In this document: piece by piece, positions 51,240-62,299 of the stretch
How positions within the stretch are numbered: the stretch's first letter is position 1
Layout: every line of letters starts with the position of its first letter
Source: Eonycteris spelaea
Lineage: Eukaryota; Chordata; Mammalia; Chiroptera; Pteropodidae
Reading direction: 5' to 3'
Length of the DNA stretch: 64,000 nucleotides
Assembly (NCBI GenBank): GCA_003508835.1
Contig: PUFA01000289.1
Location: 124,001 to 188,000, forward strand
Position numbers and translations under genes: made by a program
Notes under the pieces: generated by a model
Told to the model about the DNA's origin: nothing
The model's database searches: none
Seen by the model: only the letters and a program-made list of their open reading frames with translations

Positions 51240-52680
51240 AACAGGACAAACAAGTATATATATGATCCTGCCCTCAAAATGTTACTACCTAGAGAAAGAC
51301 AGAATGTGATACCAAGGAGAAGTGCTAAGACTACAGGTGCACAGAGGAGAAAGTCAGCTCTAAAGGGCCTGAGTGGCTGCAGGGGGCACTGAGAAACAGC
51401 AGCAGGAGGGCCACTACCCAAGCCTGGGGAGACAGTTAAGAGTGCCATCAAGAAGGCAGCTGGAGATATCTGGATTTTGATCGTGAAGGTAATGAAAAGG
51501 TACTGCAGCATCTTAAACTAGGCCAACTTGATCTGGTTTTCCTACAATAATATCACTCTCTTATGGAGCAGTGTGGCGGATCGTTGCAAGAGAAGAAAAA
51601 AGGAAGACAGGTTAGAAAGAAGTCGCAATTGTTCAAGAAAGTGATAAAAATCTGTACTAAAGAAGGGGCAGTGAGAAACAGAAAGATGCTTGACAAACGG
51701 GCAAAGAAGGGAACAGAAAGGAATTCAGGCTGACAGCCAGCAGGAAGGAGAAGGCTGTGTGTGCCTGTATGAAGATGTGCAGGGGAGGGCAGACATAATG
51801 AAACCTCTTGTAAGGCAGGTTGAATTTGAGACACCTATACAACATCCACAAGAAAAGTCCAGGAGGCAACTGGATAAAAGGATCTAGGGCTCAGAAAACT
51901 TTGGAGTTTTAGGCTAGAAAAATCATTTTGGTAGTTATTAGTATTTGGGTAGCTGAAGCCCTCAGTGCAGATGAGATCACCAGGGAAAGGCTGCAGGAGA
52001 AAAGATGGTTGATGGCAGAGCCCTGGGGAAGGGGCGGGAAAGGCGGCCTCCAAAGGAGATTAAGGCATGTCTGAAGGGGAAGGAGAAAACTCAGACAACA
52101 AAGGAGGGCAGTGTTTAGGGGATAGGAGACAACAGTGTCAAATGCCACAGAGAGGTCAAGCAGGCTAAGCTCAAGAGCATTCCTTGACTTGGTCCATCAG
52201 GAGTGCACCGAGGCCTCTGGGGGCAGCACAGTGGCGTGATGGCGGCACAAGCCAGCCAGCATGGCTTCAGAACATGGGCGGGCGGAGAGGAAGCAGGCAC
52301 AGAATATTTACCTCCTGTCTCCGGAGCTTTGGTTGTGAAGGGAAGAGGAAAGAAGTGATCAGAGTAAGACACGGGAGTAAGGAAAGGTTTGTTTTGCCTT
52401 TTCAGCTTGGAAAGGCCTGACTGTAAGTATAGGCTGTCGGGAAAGAGCCACGTGATGGGGGAAAAGTTTAAGTAAAAAAGGCGTGCTGCTGAAAGGGTAC
52501 GAGAACACCACCTTCTCTGAGATCAAAAGGAAACAGGTAAATGTTGGGGAAAGACAAGGATTTTTTTTTTTTTTTGAGTCATTGTAGGTGGAGAGAACTG
52601 AGAAGTCAAATATCTGGTGGCCTCCTTCTCTAAAGGGTCAAAGCAAAGGTAAAGGAAAGGCCTCAGAGCAAGCATATGGC
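51240..52680 (+). repeat. long ancient interspersed repeat, family not assigned
   Basis: Phrases such as GATCCTGCCCTCAAAATGTTA, GAGACACCTATACAACATCC, GGAGGCAACTGGATAAAAGG, GCAGATGAGATCACCAGGGA, AGAGCCCTGGGGA and GTGTCAAATGCCACAGAGAG come in the order of the same long repeat seen at 16.8 and 23.4 kb. This is the longest copy in the window; both limits are approximate. Confidence 0.6.
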
Positions 52681-52859
52681 CACCATGACCAAAACTGAGT
52701 TTTAATCATCCTTTCAAACCATCCTTTTATTTGAATCATCTGTACCACCTAACATCTGCATGATTTATCATGACATGACAAGGCCGTGCAGAAAAACAGA
52801 GAGCTCCTGACGCTTTAAATAAAACAAATAATCATTGCTCCAGAGAAACCAAGTTTTGT

Positions 52860-53060
52860 GGTAGAAAGAGTACCAGAACTAGCAGCCAAGGGTCTTGTTA
52901 TGTGCCCCCATTCTGCCACTAATGAGCTTAAATCATTAGACTTCTTAGAGATTCGGTGCCACGGCATGTAAAATGGTGACTCGGGCCAACTACCCTGCTT
53001 AACTCACAAGGCTGCTGTGTCAATAGCAAGAGAAACCAATAAGTAAGTGCTATGGAAATT
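52860..53060 (+). repeat. MIR SINE
   Basis: CCATTCTGCCACTAATGAGC, CATGTAAAATGGTGACTCGG, CTCACAAGGCTGCTGTGTC and AAGTAAGTGCTATGGAA fit MIR. Confidence 0.75.
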
Positions 53061-53559
53061 AAAGGGGAGTGGGGGAGGCAGCAAAACATTTCCCAGCACA
53101 CATGTCTCTGTAAAGTGAACCCTTTACTGCCGAGATTGCCAAACTATGGGAGTGCTGCTCTTCCGGAGTGAGCTTGCAGCCCCTGTGCCGTTGGGCACGG
53201 CTGGAAAGTGGAAGCCGCTGAGGACAGTGGGGCCCTCCCCTTGGTAGAACAGGTTTTAAAAGCTTGCTAACCATAGGCAAATGCTTTCCTTCCAAGGCTT
53301 CTCATTTGGTTATTTTTAACACTTAAAAAATCCAATGCTTAAGGCTCTGCTCACCTAGAACGTCCTAACTGGGAATTTCTAGTCCTTTGGATCTGACCCC
53401 ACCTACACTCCTCAAGTACACCAATAAACAGGTTAAGAAAATGTTCGGTCTTCCTACTTCCTTAACATTGCTAATTCCTCATTTTGACAACTCCCTGTCT
53501 AGTTCCTTTTTCCTTAAAGCCCAGTTCAAATTTTAACTCTAATCACTCCTACTGCCACC

Positions 53560-53740
53560 TACTGAACTCCTATTACGTACCAAGAACTGTTCTAAGCACT
53601 TTATATGGACTACCTCAATCTAGTAGCCTCACTGTACAGATGAGTAAACTGACAATACAGCAAGGTTAGATTCCTTGCCTAAGATCTCAGAGTTGTAACA
53701 GCATGATGTACTGTCTGCCATAAAGCCAAAGTACTTTCTT
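53560..53740 (+). repeat. MIR SINE
   Basis: CTGAACTCCTATTACGTACC, AACTGTTCTAAGCACTTTAT, CACTGTACAGATGAGTAAAC and CTTGCCTAAGATCTCAGAG match MIR. Confidence 0.8.
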
Positions 53741-53859
53741 CTTTTCATTAATGACTTGCCTCCATGCCTCTTCTTTCCCTAATCCTCTCGCCAGTCCCGA
53801 GTATTCCAAAAGTCAACTCTAAAAAAAAAAAATGTACGGCTTCTTCTTTTGAAAGGCAA

Positions 53860-54120
53860 CATGATATAGGTGTCATAGTTAAGGGTGTGGACTCAAGCCA
53901 GAATACTTGGATCTAGATTTATTTAGTACTTAAGGCCTCAGTCAGTTTGGACAAATGAACCTCTCTGTACCTCTTTAAGACTCTCAGTAAAACAATGGTA
54001 ACAATGGTGCCTATCACAAGGTGGTGGTGGCGGGGTGGGGTGGGGTGGGGTGGGTTGTGAGGTCAATACACATGAAACACGTAGAACAGTTCCCGCCATA
54101 AAGTGAACAAGAGAACAGGG
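53860..54120 (+). repeat. MIR SINE carrying a G-rich array
   Basis: AACATGATATAGGTGTCATAG, GTGTGGACTCAAGCCAGAA and ATGAACCTCTCTGTACCTC fit MIR. The G-rich tandem array at 54021-54057 interrupts it where MIR normally has the GTTGT region. Confidence 0.65.
54021..54057. repeat. (GGGGT)n G-quadruplex-type array
   Basis: GTGGTGGTGGC followed by four GGGGT units and GGGTTG on the plus strand. It has more than four G-runs of three or more, the usual G-quadruplex pattern. The G-rich strand is the template strand for AFF1. Confidence 0.9.
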
Positions 54121-56524
54121 TGAGCATTCTATATTTAATGGTTCCATACTAATTATACTTTGTCATTTTTATACTATGTAATAAATTTACTGCGCAATAT
54201 CTTTCTCTCCCATTAGCTTCCTTTATAACTAGTGGATGCGCAAATATTTGTTGACTGAGAAGACAGAAAACCAGAATGTAAAAATGTGGATTTTTCTTAA
54301 GACCAAATTGTTCCTGAGAGGAAAGACTGTTTTTAATATTTTGTAAGAATGTTCAGATTACTTAATAATAGGAAAAAGAATTTTTTCACCAGTAAACATG
54401 TTGTCAGGCATAAAAAAAATGTTGAAAGTAACATAAGAAACTCTAATTACAGCATAAAATTCTGTAAAAATTTTTCTAAAACAATAGCAAATATTTGCTT
54501 TGGGGTGCAGTATTTTAAAAATTGAGCTGTAAAGGAGAATCCATAAAGCTTGAGTTTCTAAGAAAGAGTACAAGAAATCTGAACACAGAAATCTTCAAAT
54601 TCTTGCCCAATATGAATTTTTAGAGTTCTATTATTTGTAAACTGGAAAAACAACAACAAAAAAAAACCTAAGGCGATTTATCTAAGGGACAGAGCTAGAC
54701 CTAGGACCTCTAATTGCTTAAATACTGAGGCCCCCTAGATTAAAACATTAAACCTCAAAACCCTTTGGCCAAAGGGATTAAAGAGATTAGAATAGGCTTG
54801 ACAAATTACCGCAGGGTTAGGGGGAAAAAATGTGGCGAGAAAGTAGGCCAAGATTAAAGAGAGAATTAAACGAAGTTCAGGAGAAAAGTAATGGTGTGTG
54901 TGGACCCTGAGCCTCTGGGGGCGGGGGCAGGAGTGAGGGGGGTTGTCAGTGATTTCAACAATTAAAGAAAGGAACAATAACAATATAAAAATAGCTGCCC
55001 TTAAAGTTCTTGGAAAATGTGAACATGCAGCAAAGTTAACCTCGGAAAATAATGATTTTCAAATAGACTTTGGCAACTTGAGAGGAGAAATACAAGGCCA
55101 AAAAAATGAACTTGTTATGATAACATGAACCAGAATCCTCTCTTAAAAGGAATTCTGCTTAAATATCTCATGAGTATTGGTCACCTCCCCACCACAACAG
55201 CCACAATCAAAACCGCTAACTCAGTCATCAACAGGACTCCCACTGGAATATCTGGTTTTCTGTCCCCAAAGATTATCAGTTGGCTCAAAATAAAACACAA
55301 TTAATCTAGAGAAGAGCTAAAATGACTCAGGCGGCTACGTGAGAGCCTGGGAGAGCGCACAGCCTGGAAAGATTCTGGAGTTGGATGTCTACATCTTGGC
55401 AAAGGCACAACATCAGAGACCCAGGGGGGATCCAATAACCGTCCACAAACATCTCAAGTGTGAAAACAACAAGGAAGAACAGGAATTTCTTATCCTGGTA
55501 CCAAATGTACTTCTGGCATTTTAAGAAGGAACAGAAAGTAAAACAAAGAAAACAACTCTAATTAATACCATCCAAAAGATTTTCAAGGTTCAACTGAAGG
55601 CTTTCTTCTTGCGCTGCTATAAGCAATTCTATTCTTTGCACTAATTCATCTCTAGCAGTTTTAGAGCTCGTCAAGAATGTTTTGCCTATGTTCTTTAAAA
55701 TGTTTCCTTTAGAGTTTAAAGTGTTTCTTCCAACTCAAAAAATTGTCAGGATCAGGAAATTAAAGGGGGAAGTTTTTACTCAACTCTAGGTGGTGAAACT
55801 GAAAATCTGAATTTTCACGGGAATTCTCCATTTTGTCAATACTGGCTTGTGGGGGTGGGGAGGATAAACACATTAGGTAGGCAAAACAAAAGAGTCTACA
55901 GGCCCAATCTAGCCCTCAGGCTGTTTGCAGCTTCTGCTGTAAAACTTATCAGTCACTTGCTACTACTTTTCAACTTCTATATTTACATATTTGGGGGTCT
56001 AAAATTTAGCCAGCCTCTAAGCAGATCAGGTTACTTACTATTCATTATTTCTCATAGATTGGAAGCATTCTTGATCCAGACATCCAGTATCAGATCATTG
56101 GGAATACGGACAACCTTTTTGCTTTGCTTTCATTTTCCCAACAAACATTTAAGTCACGTAGGTCCGCCCAAATAACTGAGAGCTAGCTCATGGAATCTAA
56201 TTTCAATTTGCTATAAAAGAGTTGCTACAAATTTTTTTTTTTTGAAGACGGAGGAAGCTGGTAAAGCTGTATCAGAATTTTACTTTTCCCGTAAGCCTGA
56301 GAATGTTGAAAGCGAAGGGAAGGAAAGCAAACTGTGGAGGAAGGGAAGTGTCATCTTGGGGTCCCACTCCCTTGTTTCTTCCCTAAGGCTACTCTCCTGT
56401 TCTGCTTAGGAAAAAAGCCCCATCAGGTCCACATGATTCTTTTGCCTGAGGCCCACATGGGAGACTGGAACTCTAGGGGGAAGGAGGCCACCCTTCTCTA
56501 ACTCCTTGTGGCCTGTTAGCAGCT

Positions 56525-56690
56525 CTTAAACAGTTTTCATTTCCAGGCTCTAGAACAAACCTCATAAGAATCACAGATAAAGATTCGTGAGCCCACTCGT
56601 TTACCTGCTGACTCAAGCCCCCAGGGTGGGGCCTGGGAATTTTTAAGAATTTGTATTGTTAACAGGATTCCCATGTGCCACCAAGTTTCA
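56525..56690 (-). mobile_element. MER5A-like hAT non-autonomous element
   Basis: CCTCATAAGAATCACAGATA, GGGTGGGGCCTGGGAATTTT, TTTGTATTGTTAACAGGATT and CCCATGTGCC match MER5A on its reverse strand. Confidence 0.65.
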
Positions 56691-56837
56691 GAATGAATGA
56701 AAATCTTCCCTTTGATCTACAGCTGGGCTTATAATACGAGAAGACTTGTAATGGTCTCTCTACATCACGTGGCATAAGCCGTTGGCACATCCTGTTCCCT
56801 CTTTTTGGAATGCTTTGTTGCTTAACTTCTAACACAC

Positions 56838-57205
56838 CTGCTCTGCTATGGTCTGAATGTTTATGGGCTCTCAAACTTCACGCTGAAATCCTAAACCCCA
56901 AAGGTAATGGTAGTAAAAGGTAGGGCTTTAGAGAGATTCTTAAATCATGAGGATAGTAGTATCCTCATGAGTGGGATTAGTACTTTATGAAAGAAGTTCC
57001 AGAGTGATCTCTTACCCTTTCCAGCACGTGAAGACACAGTGAGAAGGCACCAGCTGAAAACCAGAAAGAGGATCCTCACGAGAACATGACTATACTGGTG
57101 CCTTGATCTTGGACTTCCAGCCTCCAGAATGGTGAGAAATTTCTGTTGCTCATAAGCCACCCAGTCTGTGGTATTTCATTATAGCAGCCCAGACAAAGAC
57201 AACCT
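56838..57205 (+). mobile_element. MaLR LTR (MST/MLT1-type)
   Basis: TGCTATGGTCTGAATGTTTA, GAAATCCTAAACCCCAAAGG, TCATGAGTGGGATTAGTAC, CTTGATCTTGGACTTCCAGC, AAGCCACCCAGTCTGTGGTA and TATAGCAGCCCAGACAAAGAC run in the order of an ERVL-MaLR long terminal repeat. It is a solo LTR with no internal coding sequence and old by its divergence. Confidence 0.85.
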
Positions 57206-57209
57206 TTCG

Positions 57210-57495
57210 CTTTGACATTTCTACTCACCTTTCAGATCTCGCTCAAACAGTAGTACTTCCTTAGAGAAGAATTCGCTGAGCTCCTTAGCGCTGTTACAAT
57301 CCCCTTTTATCTATAATAGTCTGTAAACTTTTTATAGCATTTGTCAAAGTTCTTACACATTGATAGAAATGGTTATTTGAATAAAGTCAGTTTTTCACTA
57401 GATAGTTAAGGCCCAAAAGGACCAGAACAACCTGGCACTGCTCACCACTGGGCCTGGCACACAGTAGGTACTCAAGATATTCGAATTATAAACCG
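57210..57495 (+). repeat. L2 LINE 3' end
   Basis: AGATCTCGCTCAAACAGTAG, GAAGAATTCGCTGAGCTCC, CTGGGCCTGGCACACAGTAG and GTACTCAAGATATT follow the L2 3' end. It directly follows the LTR. Confidence 0.75.
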
Positions 57496-58329
57496 ACAAT
57501 GTATATGGGAGAGAGTGAGCTTCTTAATTGAATCTTGAGTAGTGAACCAGCAAGATATACACCAAGTTAACTGCCTACAGGGTTAGCTCATTTCATAATA
57601 GGAAAGTTCCTCTTTTCAAGGTTTAAGATAATAGGAGAGCTAAATATAGAAGTAGGAAAGATTTATTTCCACATATGAATGCAAAGTGAATCACAATCAC
57701 AGTTTTCCATTGTGGATCATTTCACTGTTAGGCTGGCAGTTTATTGGAACTGGAAGGCTCAATTTAAGAGTTGCCACCAGTCAAAGTGGTCCAACAATGA
57801 ATTCACAGCTGCAGGTAACAGACACTTAAGCCACGGAAATTAGGTGGAAGCATTTGGTAACAGAAAAAGTTCCTAAATGATGTCAGGAGAGGCCATAAGG
57901 AAAAGAGCAATGCTTTGAGGAAGTCAGAGACCATGAGGACTCAAAGCCCGATTTATCTGGAGGAGAATGGAGCAAGACCATATAAGGAAACAGAAGTAAT
58001 GGCAAATAATAGAGAAAAAAAAATAGAAAACTATAATTTTCACTAATCTACAAGCAGACTCTCAAGTTTCCAATATGATCTTCAGTTTTTGCTTCTGAAG
58101 ACATAGCAGGTCATTTCTTTTCATCTACTGTCCCTTGCCATGGGTAAAGCCAAGCCAGGAAGGGTCTGATTCATGTGCCTTAACTACTATAGGCAAACAC
58201 ATCCTGAATTAAGATTTTTCTCAACATTTTCTCTGAGCTGGTCTACTGGGCTGCCAACTTGTTATGCCTTACATGGATATGTAATGAAATCTCAAACTTA
58301 ATATATGATCTATCCAGAGCTGTTGGTTT

Positions 58330-58700
58330 TACCTCCAAACCTGTCCCACCCAGATCAAATCCATCAAGGTAGCTGATATCATCCCACCATCCTTACCCTT
58401 CAAATAAAAAACCCCCTATGAACCTCCCTTGATGCCTCACTTTCACTCACCTCACGCCCACTCCCGTCTCCAATCACAAACCCTATCAGTTTCCTGCCAA
58501 ATATATCTGGAATTTTCCCACTTCTCTATGTTCATTGCTACCATCCTTTTGCAAACCATCATTTCTCACCCACTAACTATTCTCCCTGCTTCTACTCTTG
58601 TCCTTCCCATTCTCCACAATGACCCAGAATCTTTTTCAAAAAAGAAAGTAGGCATACCACTCTCCTGCTCAAAATCTTCCAATGGTCTCCATTCATACCT
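58330..58700 (-). repeat. ancient interspersed repeat, inverted copy, family not assigned
   Basis: CTCCCTGCTTCTACTCTTGTC, CATTCTCCACAATGACCCAG and CACTCTCCTGCTCAAAATCTT are the reverse strand of the repeat found at 16.8, 23.4 and 51.2 kb. Confidence 0.6.
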
Positions 58701-58714
58701 AACAACATGCCAAA

Positions 58715-58830
58715 GATCACAGAACTGTGAGTTCTAACTCTGGCTCTGCTATTGACTATACATTTTAGCAAAACGAAGTGACTTCTCCCTCCTAGGTCTT
58801 ATTTGCAAAATGCAAGGGCTGTCATGTTTA
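58715..58830 (+). repeat. MIR SINE fragment
   Basis: GTGAGTTCTAACTCTGGCTC, TGACTTCTCCCTCCTAGG and TTATTTGCAAAATGCAAGGG match the MIR 5' half. Confidence 0.65.
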
Positions 58831-60413
58831 GCTTTAAAATTATAACATTCGAAGTCCAGTGTACAATTTGATATGCTCATCTCATTTCATTTCTCCTTTT
58901 TGACAAAATGCCAACTTCATAAATCCTGTATTTAAGCACTTTTCCAGGGTCCGGGCTCATGAACACTTACACAGAGATGCCATGGTATTTCTCTCATTTT
59001 CCTTTGTTATCTTTAGACAGAAAACTACAGAGGGAAGTCCACCTTCTGCTTGGACAAGTCGCCTTGGATGTGCAACTCTACAGCTGGAAGTCATCCACAC
59101 GAGATCAATAAGTACTGGCTGTGGGCTCGGATGGGTCCTTTTAAGTTGCTATATACATTTGTCAGTTGACACAAAACTAAAACTGACATAACCAGAGAAA
59201 ACCCAGTGCATATTCGTGTGGTCCAGGCTTCAACTGATTCAGAATGTTAACCTATTGATCATTTTTTCCTCTAGGATTTTAAGAAAGATTAAGTTGTAAC
59301 TGTGAGAATGACTTATTCCAGAAAAGAAAGACATTTTTTAGGAGCACCAACTAAAATACACAAACCAAGTATTTCCCATGAAGTGAAAGGGCAGTAAGTA
59401 GTGTAAGGAATCCACACTTATGTGGCTGGAGTGTGAAGGTGCACCAGACTTTCCCATTTGGGTTCATTATCTAAAATACTGTTCCATGGAAACACTGGGG
59501 AAGAGAGAACAGCAAAACAAACCACAAAACCCTCACACTCAGACAACCAGGAAAGAAAACCTTCTCTGACTTGCCTTAGGACAAATTAAGCAAATAAAGG
59601 AAAACCATTTAGCGATCCCACGCCCCTTCTCACAGCTCAGTAACAGTGCACTTAGTCTCAGGCTCTCATTCTTGACCCTTCTGCACCAAAATCACAAACG
59701 GCCCAGGATATTGCTAATATTCTGGTTCTATATCCAGAGTTCATCGGCTCTGGGGTTAGTTCCCTTCTTTTTCTGTCTCCCACCTCTATGCTTTCCTTGG
59801 ATTCACCAGAATATTAAATTTGAGATTTTAAATTCAATCTACGTTTTCTCAAAAATATAAAATATGCCCATTTTATGGGGAATGTGAACAGAAAATTAAT
59901 GGTAAGTCTGCGAAATGTGAGCTCTTAATTAAAAGAGTTAAATAAAATCCCCAAACCTAGCCAATATAGTACTCAATATCGCCGCTTTCCAGATTCACTC
60001 CCTTTTATTCCAAGCCGTTGGCTCCTGATCCCCTTCTCTAAGGACACCGTGAGCTCTCCAGCTGCCTGACCCCCATTTTCATCCCTCCGCCCCAGACCAG
60101 CACCACCCAGGGCTCCAGTGGGGGTTGGCACGGCAGCTGCCCCTGGCATGAAAACCCTGAGCGGAAACCAAAGGGAGCCACAGAAGTACCACGAATGCCA
60201 CCTGCAAACATGGGCCAAAGATGAAGTTTCTGTCTACTCAACTGTTGACGGTCGGTACATTTCTGCTAAGAAAACCATTCTCCAATCACCAAACTTGAGG
60301 AGGATTTTGTTCATTTCAACGTCCACTCAGAAACGGTGCAAGGGCCATCTAACATAGTCCCATGTTTGAAATCATATATTAAGACCTTGGAGAAATCTCA
60401 ACTCAGCTTATCT

Positions 60414-60424
60414 CCCCCCCCCCC
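60414..60424. repeat. poly(C) run, 11 bases
   Basis: An uninterrupted C homopolymer followed by ACC. Confidence 0.95.
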
Positions 60425-60569
60425 ACCAAGAAAGCAAAATAGCTAACTAGGATCCTCTCTCCTGAAAGGCTACTGGGAAATCTGCTGACTGAACTGACAT
60501 AGGTTCACTGCCTTAAGGCTGACACGTGACACTTTCTGGAAGCACCTAGGAGCAGAGAGTCTGCACTCA

Positions 60570-60710
60570 GGTTCCCTCTGTCTCCTGCGCATAGGCTGAT
60601 TCCACACACTAGACTGTAGTCCCTGAGGCAGAGACTAACTCTTCTTTGGCATCCCAAACTGCACTTTAAGTATATGGTTTGGCATGTGTTAGACAATGCA
60701 AATATTTGCT
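60570..60710 (+). repeat. L2 LINE 3' end fragment
   Basis: ACACTAGACTGTAGTCCCTG, GAGGCAGAGACTAACTCTTC and GCATGTGTTAGACAATGCAA fit a diverged L2 end. Confidence 0.6.
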
Positions 60711-60782
60711 ATTTTGTCTTAAAATTATTTTAAAGCAAATTTTAGTTGCTTAGCTTTCTTTTAAAATGAGTGTTAAATTGTC

Positions 60783-60808
60783 TCCCCCTCCCCCCCCCTT
60801 TTTTTTAA
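60783..60808. repeat. C-run followed by T-run
   Basis: CCCCCTCCCCCCCCC, then eight Ts. Confidence 0.9.
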
Positions 60809-61939
60809 ATTTGGAAAACAGAACAGACCTTATTTGATAAATAAAGCCAAGCAAATCCCATTAAGTTCTTTACTGTCTTAATTATAAAGTAAACTGACTC
60901 TTGTGAAAGAGGAGTTCACTTAATTCTTCCAGACCTTCACTCTGCTTCCGACCCCATCATACAATGTCCAATAAATGGCTCTTTGTGGTAAACCTTCATA
61001 ACGCAGTTAAAGGCCGAGTTCTGCTGACTTGGTCCTTTCTATCATTTGCTTTACTTGCCCCTTTCTCATTTTTCCTCAGCCTCCAAACAAGTCACATTCT
61101 GAAGACATCTGGAGACATTCCAGCTCAAGAACTGACTGTGGACAGAACCCTAACCTCTTCTAAACCAAAAGCAGACAACACCAAGGAACAAATTTTTCTC
61201 CTTAAAGATAAGAGTTATCTTTCCAGTTAAGGCTCCTGGAATCTGCTTTTTTTGTTTTTTAATCCTAAGGAATTTTACCTTCTAGCACTATGTAAGACTG
61301 ATATCTAGGTGCACACAAGTCTTTGAGCAATGGATATGCGCACTAGAATGTTTCCATAATAGATGAAATAAAACCACAGACTTAACAGATAAGCTTTAAA
61401 AACTCCCTTCAAACATTTTACTTTGCACTACAGACCTGATTTGGGAGTCACTGAGCTATTTTAGTATTTCAGTGATAGGATGTGTGCTCTGATTCTCCTC
61501 ATTCAAACACAATGCTGCCATTTATCAAGGGGGCAGAAAATGAAATTTTTCCTTTGTTTTTTTTTTAAAAAAAAAACAGTATTTTGATTACTTGAAACAG
61601 CCATACTTGAATAACATTCTGTATTACATTTGTGGCTCACTCTCAAATGTCCCCACACCTCCACACTTATTTCTTAAGTGGTAAATAAAAAATATTAGAA
61701 CAGAACTTTAGTTACAAAGTTTCTTACAATTTACAGGGAACAGATCTTTAAAAAATTTATCCTTTGCTTCGACATTTTGATCTCGTTTTTACTTTTTTAT
61801 GGTTTGGATCTCGGGAAAAAGTAACGGGGGCTGAGGAAGTAGTAACCAAAGAAGTTATTTTTATTTACAGTGTTAAAGAAGCCAGTGTTCTATGAAACAA
61901 AACAAAATAAAAAACAAGACAGCTCAAAACCTTCCCCAA

Positions 61940-62095
61940 AATTTCCTCATGACAAAAATGTTCTCTACCTTATTGGATTGTGGGTTATACAGGCGTACAC
62001 ACTTTTCGAAAGAACAAGCTTTACTCTTACAACCTCTATATTTTACTGTGTGTAAATTATGGCTCAATAAAAAGATAAAAAAAAAATTTAAAAAA
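61940..62095 (+). repeat. L1 3' end fragment with A-rich tail
   Basis: TGTGGGTTATACAGGCGTAC, ATTTTACTGTGTGTAAATTA and GGCTCAATAAAAAGATAAAA resemble the last 100-150 bases of old L1 elements. It lies about 200 bases inside intron 3 from the exon 3 donor. Confidence 0.65.
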
Positions 62096-62299
62096 ACCTT
62101 TCTGAAGATCACATTTCAATAGCTGCTGCCGGTAATCTCTCTCAGACCTGAGTTTTCTGTAAGTCAACAAGATCCCGAGGCCAAAGAAGGAGTCGCCCTA
62201 CACAAAAGCTACTGACACCCCTCCCCTCAACTCTCCAGAAACTTCCATCCCAAATCTTTCTTCATTCTGGAGTTGCCCTGGATATGAAATTCCACTCAC

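Larger units (their letters stand above)
31996..62299 (-). other. AFF1: AFF1 intron 3 (about 30.3 kb)
   Basis: The largest intron in the window. It holds MIR, L2, L1 and DNA-transposon relics, one MaLR LTR near 57 kb, a G-rich tandem array near 54 kb and a polypurine tract near 43.7 kb, all listed separately. Stretches with nothing recognised include 32800-34100, 37950-42590, 45760-47320 and 54130-56520; these are unique-looking AT-rich DNA with short chance ORFs. In people this intron lies in the region where MLL-AF4 translocation breakpoints fall. Confidence 0.88.

Noticed and set aside
56838..57205. Possible complete endogenous retrovirus
   Set aside because: Only a single MaLR-type LTR is present. 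No gag, pol or env-like reading frame or second LTR is visible nearby.
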